Of a stretch of 9,502 nucleotides of DNA, positions 1 to 6,660 are shown one piece after another. The first letter of the stretch is position 1; each line of letters begins with the position of its first letter. Made by a program: the position numbers and the translations under genes. The notes under the pieces were generated by a model. That model saw nothing but the letters and a program-made list of their open reading frames with translations, ran no database searches and had not been told where the DNA came from. The DNA is from Holophaga sp. (lineage in GTDB: Bacteria > Acidobacteriota > Holophagae > Holophagales > Holophagaceae): contig JAUYES010000266.1 of NCBI GenBank assembly GCA_030691225.1, positions 1 through 9,502 of the forward strand, read 5' to 3'.

Positions 1-264
1 CTTTGGGATCGTTTTGCCGTCGAAATAATGGATTTGGCCCAAAATGGCGGCACACCTGCAGAAAGCATTTTAAGAAAGCTGGATGCCATGAGTTTGTTTG
101 GCGATCTCCTGGGTTATGGTGAGGATCGCAAGCTCTTCAACAATTGGCTTGAAGGATTCCATGACGATGTCAAAGAGATTCGCCGCACCGTGAGGCTTGT
201 CCAGCAGCGGATAGAAGCATCCAGCAGGGCTTCCTATGCCTACACATTGCTGCCCAGCGAATAA
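1..264 (+). CDS. C-terminal part of an unidentified plus-strand protein (5' end outside window)
   Basis: An open frame runs from the left edge to a TAA at 262-264, giving 87 visible residues. I do not recognise the family. The visible part is hydrophilic and probably helical, rich in Glu, Lys, Arg and Asp, with no membrane segment or Cys motif. A basic/acidic stretch with repeated Arg and Gln lies near the end (codons around 160-230) and could form a helix or coiled coil. It is more protein-like than the reverse-strand alternative over the same bases. An internal ATG at 28 could be a start, but the frame stays open to base 1, so I treat the gene as cut by the edge. It is convergent with the minus-strand operon, with only 20 bases between the two stop codons. 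Local G+C is lower than in the adjoining glycosyltransferase gene. It may be an artefact frame, so confidence is moderate. Confidence 0.5.
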   Translation, partial: LWDRFAVEIMDLAQNGGTPAESILRKLDAMSLFGDLLGYGEDRKLFNNWLEGFHDDVKEIRRTVRLVQQRIEASSRASYAYTLLPSE

Positions 265-284
265 GGGCCGGTAGCTTTGCAAAT

Positions 285-1736
285 CTATGTCCCCAGCTGG
301 AAGATCAGGGGAGTCTCCAGTCCCAGACGATGAGAGACAACTTCCACTTCTGCTCGGATCTGAGCTTGGAACACCGTCGAGCCAATCACGCACACACATC
401 CCAATCGGAGTGCCTTCTCGAGGGGAACGACTGGTGCTCCTTCGATGAAGGTTCCGTGGGCAGCAGGATTCCGGTCGGTGACTGCGAGGAGGTTCAAGTC
501 CAGGGCCCGTGCCTCCGCAGCGGCCAGGCGTCCCGCCTTCCCGGCCCCGCAGATCACCAAGTCCCGGTGACCTTGGTGGGAGGCCGCGGCCAGGAGATCG
601 CGGTAGTCCTGTCGTAGTTTTAGCTCCTCCACTTGGGCGGCGGCGTCCAGGAGTCGAGCCGTCTGGCCATCGAGGCTTCCAGTCGCCCGGTAGGACAAGC
701 GTAGGTTGAACATGGACCTCAGCTTGTCCTTGGCATCGAAGAAGGCGATACGAGGGCAGTCCTGCGTCGACATCACGGGCCGGAGGATCTGGGACCAGAA
801 ATGGGGGCTCAGGAACTCATGGAAGACGCTGATGTATTCACGATTCTCGTAGCGATCGCCCAGATTGATGACGGGTTTGAACAGGATGGTGGTCGGCTTG
901 CCGAAATACCGTGCCTCGACTCCCACGGAGGATGAGACCGTCATTACCCGCTTGATGCGGTCCGAGGATAGGAGCAGGTAGGCTGGGTGGCTGCACACCT
1001 CCACGTTTCCGAATTCCGAGAGGAAATGCAGGATCTCGTCATCCAGCGACCGCACGTGGGGGTGCTTCGAGAAGTAGACCTGGGGATGGGACCGGCAGAG
1101 GGCCGCGAATTCAGCCTTGTAATCCAGCACGCTCAGCATGCGTTTGCCCTGGAGTAGGGCCTTATCGGTGGGGGTCTGTCCCGCGAAGAACGCGCTGTCC
1201 GGCCTCAGGGCGGGCAGGAGGTCGCACAGGGCCGTCTCCACCTTGATGCGGTCGGCATACAGGAAGAACAGGTCGGGGTCGACGTTGAAGGAAGCGAGCT
1301 CCTGGTGCACGGAGCGATCACTGGCATAGAACCCGAAGAGCAGGTCGTCCGTGTAGCGGACCGGGTGCAGCCACACATCGAGGAAAGGGATGCCGATCCG
1401 CTCCAGGATCTGCCGTGTCGGCTCCGATAACTCGTACGCGACCAGGAAGGTATCAGGTCCGAAGTGCGCCGAAAGAAAGGAAAGGGAGGCCTCTGACACC
1501 TCCTCTTCGAGGAAGGGGAGGAATCTGGAATCCTTGTCAAAGGCCAGTCCGCTCAGGCGGAAGAATTCGCGCCGATCGAATTCGCTCTCTCCTGGCTCCC
1601 CGCCCAGGAAGCGCAGCGGTTCCGATCCCACCGCCCGGCCGATCGGTCGGGTCAGCATCTTCTGGATCCAGTCGAGCTGCCACCGTTGTTGCGCTTCCGA
1701 ATCCATGAGGAAGTCGGCACAAAGCAGGATGCTCAT
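285..1736 (-). CDS. Capsule-synthesis-type glycosyltransferase with C-terminal Rossmann-like domain
   Basis: This 483-residue protein probably transfers or polymerises a sugar on a surface polysaccharide at the cytoplasmic face of the membrane. Residues about 180-290 resemble the capsule polysaccharide biosynthesis (KpsC/KpsS-like) group. They show a GQTPTD segment near 186-191, a YFSKHPHVR segment at 221-229 matching the family's K-P/H-P-H motif, and a serine-rich SSSVGVEARYFGKP segment at 268-281 typical of the sugar-nucleotide site. Residues about 390-483 form a separate Rossmann-like domain with GAGKAG at 397-402 and a following T-D-R-N acidic turn. No signal peptide or membrane helix is visible. 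The ATG at 1736 has GGAG five bases upstream (1742-1745), and there is no in-frame upstream ATG after the previous gene's stop. It is the last gene of the operon, 53 bases after the tandem methyltransferase, and ends 20 bases from the convergent gene. The glycosyltransferase call rests on motif resemblance; acceptor and sugar are unknown. Confidence 0.75.
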   Translation of the reverse strand: MSILLCADFLMDSEAQQRWQLDWIQKMLTRPIGRAVGSEPLRFLGGEPGESEFDRREFFRLSGLAFDKDSRFLPFLEEEVSEASLSFLSAHFGPDTFLVAYELSEPTRQILERIGIPFLDVWLHPVRYTDDLLFGFYASDRSVHQELASFNVDPDLFFLYADRIKVETALCDLLPALRPDSAFFAGQTPTDKALLQGKRMLSVLDYKAEFAALCRSHPQVYFSKHPHVRSLDDEILHFLSEFGNVEVCSHPAYLLLSSDRIKRVMTVSSSVGVEARYFGKPTTILFKPVINLGDRYENREYISVFHEFLSPHFWSQILRPVMSTQDCPRIAFFDAKDKLRSMFNLRLSYRATGSLDGQTARLLDAAAQVEELKLRQDYRDLLAAASHQGHRDLVICGAGKAGRLAAAEARALDLNLLAVTDRNPAAHGTFIEGAPVVPLEKALRLGCVCVIGSTVFQAQIRAEVEVVSHRLGLETPLIFQLGT

Positions 1737-1741
1737 GATGG

Positions 1742-1745
1742 CTCC
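1742..1745 (-). promoter_or_regulatory. Ribosome binding site for the capsule-type glycosyltransferase gene
   Basis: The minus strand reads GGAG, five bases before ATG 1736, within the 53-base gap after the tandem methyltransferase. I see nothing else in that gap, neither a hairpin nor a clear promoter. Confidence 0.5.
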
Positions 1746-1789
1746 GGGATGCGGTTTCCAAATTGGGACAAGTCGATCGCGTTGATTAC

Positions 1790-3259
1790 CTATTCTTGAA
1801 CAGTACCTGATTCGTCCACTTGCAGCTCCACGACACAGGGTGGGTGGTCACCGTTGAAGCCCTGGTAGGCGTGAAATGGGAAAAAGTCTCCGAGCCGGTC
1901 AAGGTCTCCCTCGTTGTGAGTAAGGTCTGGCACGTGGAAGGTCCGGTACCGTCCCATCAAGGCTAGGCAGTACCCGCAACGCACCATCTCGACCCCTCGA
2001 CAATCCACTCCAAGGCGGACAAGGTGGTAAAGCATCAATCCTAGATTGAAAATATGAACATGCCCACTGACGATCTCGGGCTTGGGGGGTGGCCATATCA
2101 AGCAGAACGCCCCGTCAGGTCTAAGGCAGGAGAAAAACTTGTGCAGGAATCGCTCTGAATCGGGAACATGTTCGATCATGTGTGAGCTGTAAACGGCTTC
2201 GAAAGTCTCAGGGAAGGGGATGTCGAAGAAGTTCCCGCATCGATAGGTTGCAGGATGCTCTGGCGAGTTGGCTCGGATCCATTCTTCCGGAACCAAGTCT
2301 ACACCCGTGACACGCATTCCTTTTCTGAAGAACATGGGCCAGACAGGGCCTGATCCGCAACCGACATCCAAGATGGATGAGGCCTCGTAATGTTCAGTGA
2401 AATAGCGCGTAACTTCGTTCCTTCCGCTGATAGCCTTACCGAGGTCGAAGTGCCTTTCGTGTCCGGTCCCAGCAGGAAGACTCTTTGTTGGAGATTGGGC
2501 TGGGAGAGCCCCGAGAGCATGGCTTGACTTCCCTTTCGCCAGGAGTACGTTGGCCTCGGCTATTCGTAGCAGGGAGTTCCCAGGATTCTGGACTAACCCT
2601 TCGCCAAGGAGTTGAAGCGCCTCCTGCATTTTGCCTTCATTCAACAGATGCTCAGCGGTGGCCAGTATTTGCTCGATACGAAGCCTGGAAGGAACAGGGC
2701 GCCCCTTACTGAAGATGGCTATCTCTCTTCCGGGATCTCCTAGACGAAACTCGACTCGCTCTAAGCGATACCCTGGATCAACCGCTTGGAACAAGTCCAG
2801 CCAATGGGTCGGGGGCAAAATGCTCAGGTGGCTGTGGCCATCGTCATAGCATGCGATTTTGTGGAACGCCATTGGACTCAGAGTATCGACTCGCAAAAGG
2901 ACGCTCTGAAGGCTCTCGGGAGCGAGGTGTTCTAGGAAATCAGCGCTGGCGACAAGTTCAGCTTGGCAAGGGGGGAGGTCGTGGTACAGATCCACGCAAT
3001 GAAAATGGGCATTGGGATGCCTAGCCAGCACATCTTCAATGCGCGGGGACACAGCCCAATCGCATCCATGCACCTGGTTGAAAATGGGGGCGGCACATTC
3101 AAGAAAGCGCCCGTTTCCGCAAGCGAGTTCGAGAAGGGAAGATGCACCAAATGAGCGGATTTGTTCGAGCTCCTCCAGCAACCAATTGTTGGTCTGATAG
3201 CTTGGCTCCACATCATGCAAGTGTTGATAATAGATTGCATCTCGCTTGGGGTGAGTCAT
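1790..3259 (-). CDS. Tandem SAM methyltransferase: two class I domains joined by a TPR linker
   Basis: This 489-residue protein carries two SAM-dependent methyltransferase domains. The first (about 1-185) has motif I LLELACGNG at 42-50, an acidic residue ending strand 2 at D67, and a DFLEHL motif at 107-112. The linker (about 193-250) reads as one and a half to two tetratricopeptide repeats (GKMQEAL then a P at 226). The second domain (about 270-489) has motif I ILDVGCGSG at 296-304, D321 ending strand 2, and SHMIEHV at 359-365. Both cores look intact, so two methylations, or one catalytic and one regulatory half, are possible. It is cytoplasmic, with no membrane segment. The ATG at 3259 has GAGGA at 3270-3274, ten bases upstream. 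It follows the radical SAM gene by 21 bases. Its G+C, about 52% in lines I counted, is clearly below its neighbours, suggesting separate origin. The substrate is probably a sugar or glycan by context only. Confidence 0.85.
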   Translation of the reverse strand: MTHPKRDAIYYQHLHDVEPSYQTNNWLLEELEQIRSFGASSLLELACGNGRFLECAAPIFNQVHGCDWAVSPRIEDVLARHPNAHFHCVDLYHDLPPCQAELVASADFLEHLAPESLQSVLLRVDTLSPMAFHKIACYDDGHSHLSILPPTHWLDLFQAVDPGYRLERVEFRLGDPGREIAIFSKGRPVPSRLRIEQILATAEHLLNEGKMQEALQLLGEGLVQNPGNSLLRIAEANVLLAKGKSSHALGALPAQSPTKSLPAGTGHERHFDLGKAISGRNEVTRYFTEHYEASSILDVGCGSGPVWPMFFRKGMRVTGVDLVPEEWIRANSPEHPATYRCGNFFDIPFPETFEAVYSSHMIEHVPDSERFLHKFFSCLRPDGAFCLIWPPPKPEIVSGHVHIFNLGLMLYHLVRLGVDCRGVEMVRCGYCLALMGRYRTFHVPDLTHNEGDLDRLGDFFPFHAYQGFNGDHPPCVVELQVDESGTVQE

Positions 3260-3269
3260 GTGCGGATTG

Positions 3270-3274
3270 TCCTC
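3270..3274 (-). promoter_or_regulatory. Ribosome binding site for the tandem methyltransferase gene
   Basis: The minus strand reads GAGGA, ten bases before ATG 3259, within the 21-base gap after the radical SAM gene. The spacing is slightly long but acceptable. Confidence 0.5.
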
Positions 3275-3280
3275 AGAAAC

Positions 3281-5260
3281 CTAAGATTGTGAAGTGCCGG
3301 ATAAAGGGAACGGTTCCGCTCCGATCTGGGCATCGAACGGCAACATGCTGATGATCTCGGTGCCGAGGTGTGCCTGGAATATCGAGAATTCCGAGGTCCG
3401 GCAGAGATCTGCGTCGGGGAGGGCCCACGCTGAAGAATCTCCATACAGAGACTGCAGGAGGTTGCGTGGCATGTCGTATGGAACGAGGTAGAGATCGGGT
3501 TTCAGGGCCCGAACTTCCTCCAGGGGCAGGATACGGTAATTGGAAATCCAACCCCTGGGCAGGATCGGGGTCTCCACGAAGGCGACGATCTTTTCGAAGT
3601 CCAGTCCGATGCGGTCCGTCCACAGGAACAGGTCCGCCTTGCGGGCACCTCCCCCCAGCAGGATGGCGATGCGCTTGGATTCCGCGAACTGCCGGGCACA
3701 GGCTGTCATGTGCGGGCCATACACCGGAAGGTCGAAGGCGGGCACATAGATCGGCCTGGGGTCGTCGTTCGCACAGGAACAGACCCAGTCCATGTTCAGA
3801 GCCGTGTGTTTTGCCGGATCATAGGAAGCCGAGTGTTCCTTGCCGCAGAATGGGCAGGCGGCCTGGACCTCCACGATTGGACCGGGCCGCGCGTTGGTTC
3901 GGACGACTCTCGCGCGGTGAGCCTGGGTGTAGAAGCGCCGAAGACCCTGTTCCGTTTTCTTCAGCAGGGAAGGGGTATCCATCGCGGAGATGTTGGGGTA
4001 GATCGCTTCGCCGTTGTTGTGCTTGGAGATCATGTCCCAGCACCATTCGCCTACGAGGCGGGTCATGTTCACGAGGTAGTCGTGTTCGCTCTGGACCAGC
4101 CCGGCGGTCTTTGCCCGTCGATAATTGAGCGTTCCGGGATAGTTGAGGACCAGCATGGTGTTCTGGCGGATCCCCAGCTCGCAGGCCAAGTCGACGGTGG
4201 CATCGATGTCCTCGGCCTTCTCTCCGTAATTACCGAACATAATGGAGGATCGGATGGTCAATCCTTCGATCTTCTTCGCGGCGGCCATGAAAGTCCGGAC
4301 CATGTCGACCGTCGTCCGCTTCTTCATGAGGTCGAGGACGCGGTTCGTGCCGCTCTCTACTCCGATGTGGATATGCCTGCACCCGGCCTCGTAAAGATCA
4401 GGCAGGACCTCCAACGGGAAATCCACCCGCAGCAGGCAACCGAAGGTCCTCTTCGGTGTCACCCGCTTATATTTGGCGCAAAAATCCAGGGTCGTCTCGG
4501 CGTCCGGGAAAAGGATCTCGGTATGGAACCCGAAGCCGCCGAACGAATGGCGCGCGTTGTCCCGCTCGATCTCCTCCATGATGTGATCTACGGGCCTGGC
4601 ACGGAAGCGCCCGTTTGTGGGCGAGCAGAAGGTGCAGTTCCCGGTGCAGCCCCGGCCGGTGAGAACGGACATCCACTGGAACTTGTAGAAGTCGAAGATG
4701 TCCCAGTCGGGCATCCAGTTCCTGGCGGTGAGGTCCAGGGGAGGGCGCCGGGCAGACCGAGCGATGGAACCCTGGCCGGTTCGCCAAACGAGTCCTGGAA
4801 TGGCCTCGAAACGAGAGTGGCCGGAGGCGAGGGTGTGGATCAGCTCCGGCAGCGTGATCTCCCCCTCGCCCACGACGAGGAAGTCGACTGGGATGTGTTC
4901 GAGCAGGACCGCCGGGTCGATGTCCCAGGTGATCGCACCCCCCAGGACGAGCGGCACCTCCGGAGCAGCGGCCCGTATCTGTGAGAACAAGGTCGTAAAG
5001 GCCAGATAATCGCCGAACAGTCCACCGGCGGCGACGGCGGTGTAGCGGGTCCGCCCCATGATCGATGGCCAGTCCGGGTTCCGGGTCACGGAGAGGTCGA
5101 GCACATCATACGCAATGTCCGCGTCCCTCAGAGCCGCTGCCACATAGGCCAGGCCGATGGGATAGAAGTGATAGTTGAGTTTCACCAGCAGAACGAGGGG
5201 CAGGTCGCCCGCGTGGACGTGCCGGACGCCGAGGCTGTCGGTGGATGCTTCGGTGTTCAT
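3281..5260 (-). CDS. Cobalamin-binding radical SAM enzyme with Cys cluster and Rossmann-like tail
   Basis: This 659-residue protein has four parts. Residues about 20-150 form a B12-binding-type domain with a YPIGLAYVAAAL helix at 33-44 and GEGE at 131-134. The DxHxxG cobalamin-ligand motif is absent, as in many B12 radical SAM proteins. Residues about 195-420 form the radical SAM core with C205, C209 and C212 in CxxxCxxC order, binding a 4Fe-4S cluster, and IGVESG at 299-304. Two further Cys pairs, CPFC at 469-472 and CSC at 494-496, could bind zinc or another cluster. Residues about 529-610 resemble a Rossmann domain (RIAILLGGG) but lack the normal GxGxxG spacing. Family members methylate unactivated carbons or rearrange substrates; in this context a sugar or lipid-linked glycan is the likely target (inference). 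The ATG at 5260 overlaps the glycosyltransferase stop as ATGA, implying translational coupling; no strong Shine-Dalgarno sequence sits before it. Confidence 0.88.
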   Translation of the reverse strand: MNTEASTDSLGVRHVHAGDLPLVLLVKLNYHFYPIGLAYVAAALRDADIAYDVLDLSVTRNPDWPSIMGRTRYTAVAAGGLFGDYLAFTTLFSQIRAAAPEVPLVLGGAITWDIDPAVLLEHIPVDFLVVGEGEITLPELIHTLASGHSRFEAIPGLVWRTGQGSIARSARRPPLDLTARNWMPDWDIFDFYKFQWMSVLTGRGCTGNCTFCSPTNGRFRARPVDHIMEEIERDNARHSFGGFGFHTEILFPDAETTLDFCAKYKRVTPKRTFGCLLRVDFPLEVLPDLYEAGCRHIHIGVESGTNRVLDLMKKRTTVDMVRTFMAAAKKIEGLTIRSSIMFGNYGEKAEDIDATVDLACELGIRQNTMLVLNYPGTLNYRRAKTAGLVQSEHDYLVNMTRLVGEWCWDMISKHNNGEAIYPNISAMDTPSLLKKTEQGLRRFYTQAHRARVVRTNARPGPIVEVQAACPFCGKEHSASYDPAKHTALNMDWVCSCANDDPRPIYVPAFDLPVYGPHMTACARQFAESKRIAILLGGGARKADLFLWTDRIGLDFEKIVAFVETPILPRGWISNYRILPLEEVRALKPDLYLVPYDMPRNLLQSLYGDSSAWALPDADLCRTSEFSIFQAHLGTEIISMLPFDAQIGAEPFPLSGTSQS

Positions 5261-6648
5261 AGGACCATCGTCTTCCAGGACAGCACGGGTAGCAAATGTC
5301 CGCCGCAGTGACTGCGCACGATCGTCTCCAGCCATTCTTCATGGTTGCGCTCCGAGCTGAGCAGGACGGCGTCGATCTCCTTGGCGTGGTCCCGAAGCCA
5401 TTCGTGGGGCACGATGGGGACGTCCAGAACTTTGTCGGCGTGCCGGTAGGTTTTCGATTCCAAGCAGCAGACGACCTCGACGCCGGCCCGTTGAGCTTCC
5501 AGCACCAACAGGTAGGCGACGAATGCGCTCCCGAGGATCGCGATGCGCTTGTGGGGGAAGCTCTTGCTGAACAGGGTTCCGCCTTGGTGCAGACGGGTGA
5601 ACCAGGCGCGCAAGGCCCTGGGACATGGGTCCTGGATGTGTGGGAGGCGCGACAGCGGATTCGTGATGTGGGGAAGCGAGGACTCCATTCCCAGCAGGTG
5701 GAGCAGGATCTCGTAGGGGAGGATAACGTCGTGGGCGCGCATCCTCGGTGGGACTTCCGCCTCCCACTTGCGGTTCACCCGGGAGATCTTCTTCTTAAGG
5801 GCTGGAATATCTTTCATTTCGTGCGCCTGCATCAGCAAGTCGTACACGCGGCATCGCAGGAGGGCTCCCTCGATCCCCACCCATTGGGCGCGGATGGTGG
5901 GTTCCCGCGGATAGGCCCGCTGGAGCGCCTTCATCAGGTCCATCTCCGACTGCACCAGGTGGCTGGTGTTGCAGTCCTGTCCGCGGTGGATGCGGTAGCG
6001 CATCAGTGGTTCGCCCAGGAATCCATACTGCCCCTTGGCATTAAGCAGGCAGGCGTAGTGGATGTCTCCGGCGTGAAAGTGCTGCGCCAGATTCATGTCC
6101 TTGGCCTTGTCCACCTCCTTGCCCATGCGGTCCCGGGGCACGATCTCTCGCAGGACCATGACGGCACTGGCGGGCCAGATGAACTTGGTCCGCAGGAAGT
6201 AATCGAGGAACTGGCCCTTCTCGAATACCGTGTCCTTCATGGCCTTGTGCTGCATGGCCTGCGTGGTCCTGCCATCCTCGTCGATCAGGCTCACGTTGGT
6301 GGCGACGGCGACCATCCTGGGATGGGCGTCCATCATCTTCATCTGCTTCTCCACCATCGTCGGTTCCAGGATGTCGTCGTCGTGGGCGAAGAGCAGGCGT
6401 TTGGTGCGGGAAAACCAGAGCGCCGAGTATCCGTTGTACTCCGGTCCGTGCCCCGGCGGATGGCGGATGTAGGTGAGCCTCGGATCCTTGCATTCAGACA
6501 CCACCTGGGTCGTGTCATCGGTGCTTCCGTTGTCCAGCACCAGCAGGTCGAAATCTCGGTAAGTCTGGTTCAGCACGGATTCGAGGGTCTGACGGAGGTA
6601 GCGGCTCCGGTTGTGGGTCATCAAGGCGATGGTGAGGGTGTTCGGCAT
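5257..6648 (-). CDS. GT2 family glycosyltransferase with C-terminal Rossmann-like domain
   Basis: This 463-residue enzyme should transfer a sugar from a nucleotide-sugar donor onto a growing glycan or protein in the cytoplasm. The GT-A fold is clear: N-terminal TIALMTHNRSRYL at 6-18, the helix ESVLNQTY at 23-30, LVLDNGSTDDT at 36-46 that holds the nucleotide, and the metal-binding FAHDDDIL at 87-94. A RYRIHRGQD segment at 217-225 closes the catalytic domain. A helical middle (about 240-360) leads to a Rossmann-like tail at 367-463 beginning KRIAILGSAF; its second and third glycines are replaced. The start is set by AAGGAGG at 6654-6660, five bases before ATG 6648. The in-frame upstream start at 6720 would lie inside the methyltransferase gene and lacks such a site. 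The gene sits 11 bases after the FkbM gene and overlaps the radical SAM gene by 4 bases. Sugar and acceptor cannot be told. Confidence 0.9.
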   Translation of the reverse strand: MPNTLTIALMTHNRSRYLRQTLESVLNQTYRDFDLLVLDNGSTDDTTQVVSECKDPRLTYIRHPPGHGPEYNGYSALWFSRTKRLLFAHDDDILEPTMVEKQMKMMDAHPRMVAVATNVSLIDEDGRTTQAMQHKAMKDTVFEKGQFLDYFLRTKFIWPASAVMVLREIVPRDRMGKEVDKAKDMNLAQHFHAGDIHYACLLNAKGQYGFLGEPLMRYRIHRGQDCNTSHLVQSEMDLMKALQRAYPREPTIRAQWVGIEGALLRCRVYDLLMQAHEMKDIPALKKKISRVNRKWEAEVPPRMRAHDVILPYEILLHLLGMESSLPHITNPLSRLPHIQDPCPRALRAWFTRLHQGGTLFSKSFPHKRIAILGSAFVAYLLVLEAQRAGVEVVCCLESKTYRHADKVLDVPIVPHEWLRDHAKEIDAVLLSSERNHEEWLETIVRSHCGGHLLPVLSWKTMVL

Positions 6649-6653
6649 GGCCA

Positions 6654-6660
6654 CCTCCTT
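6654..6660 (-). promoter_or_regulatory. Strong ribosome binding site for the GT2 gene
   Basis: The minus strand reads AAGGAGG, five bases before ATG 6648. Its first A is also the last base of the FkbM stop codon (6662-6660), so the two genes are tightly joined. This is the best Shine-Dalgarno match in the window and rules out the longer frame from 6720. Confidence 0.85.

Noticed and set aside
70..399. Minus-strand frame of 109 codons at the end of the operon
   Set aside because: It overlaps the 3' end of the glycosyltransferase gene in another frame, has no ribosome binding site I can see, and is less protein-like than the plus-strand frame over 1-264.
1638..1653. Palindromic CCGATCGG region
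   Set aside because: It lies inside coding sequence, is short and unrepeated, and is expected by chance at this base composition.
3710..4984. Long plus-strand open frame (424 codons) opposite the radical SAM gene
   Set aside because: It lies wholly antisense to a gene with a clear Cys motif and domain order. Its translation is low-complexity and lacks any motif. Long antisense frames are expected where G+C at third positions is high.
5261..5335. Longer N-terminus of the radical SAM enzyme starting at 5335
   Set aside because: It would overlap the GT2 gene by about 79 bases. The ATGA junction at 5257-5260 is the usual coupled arrangement.
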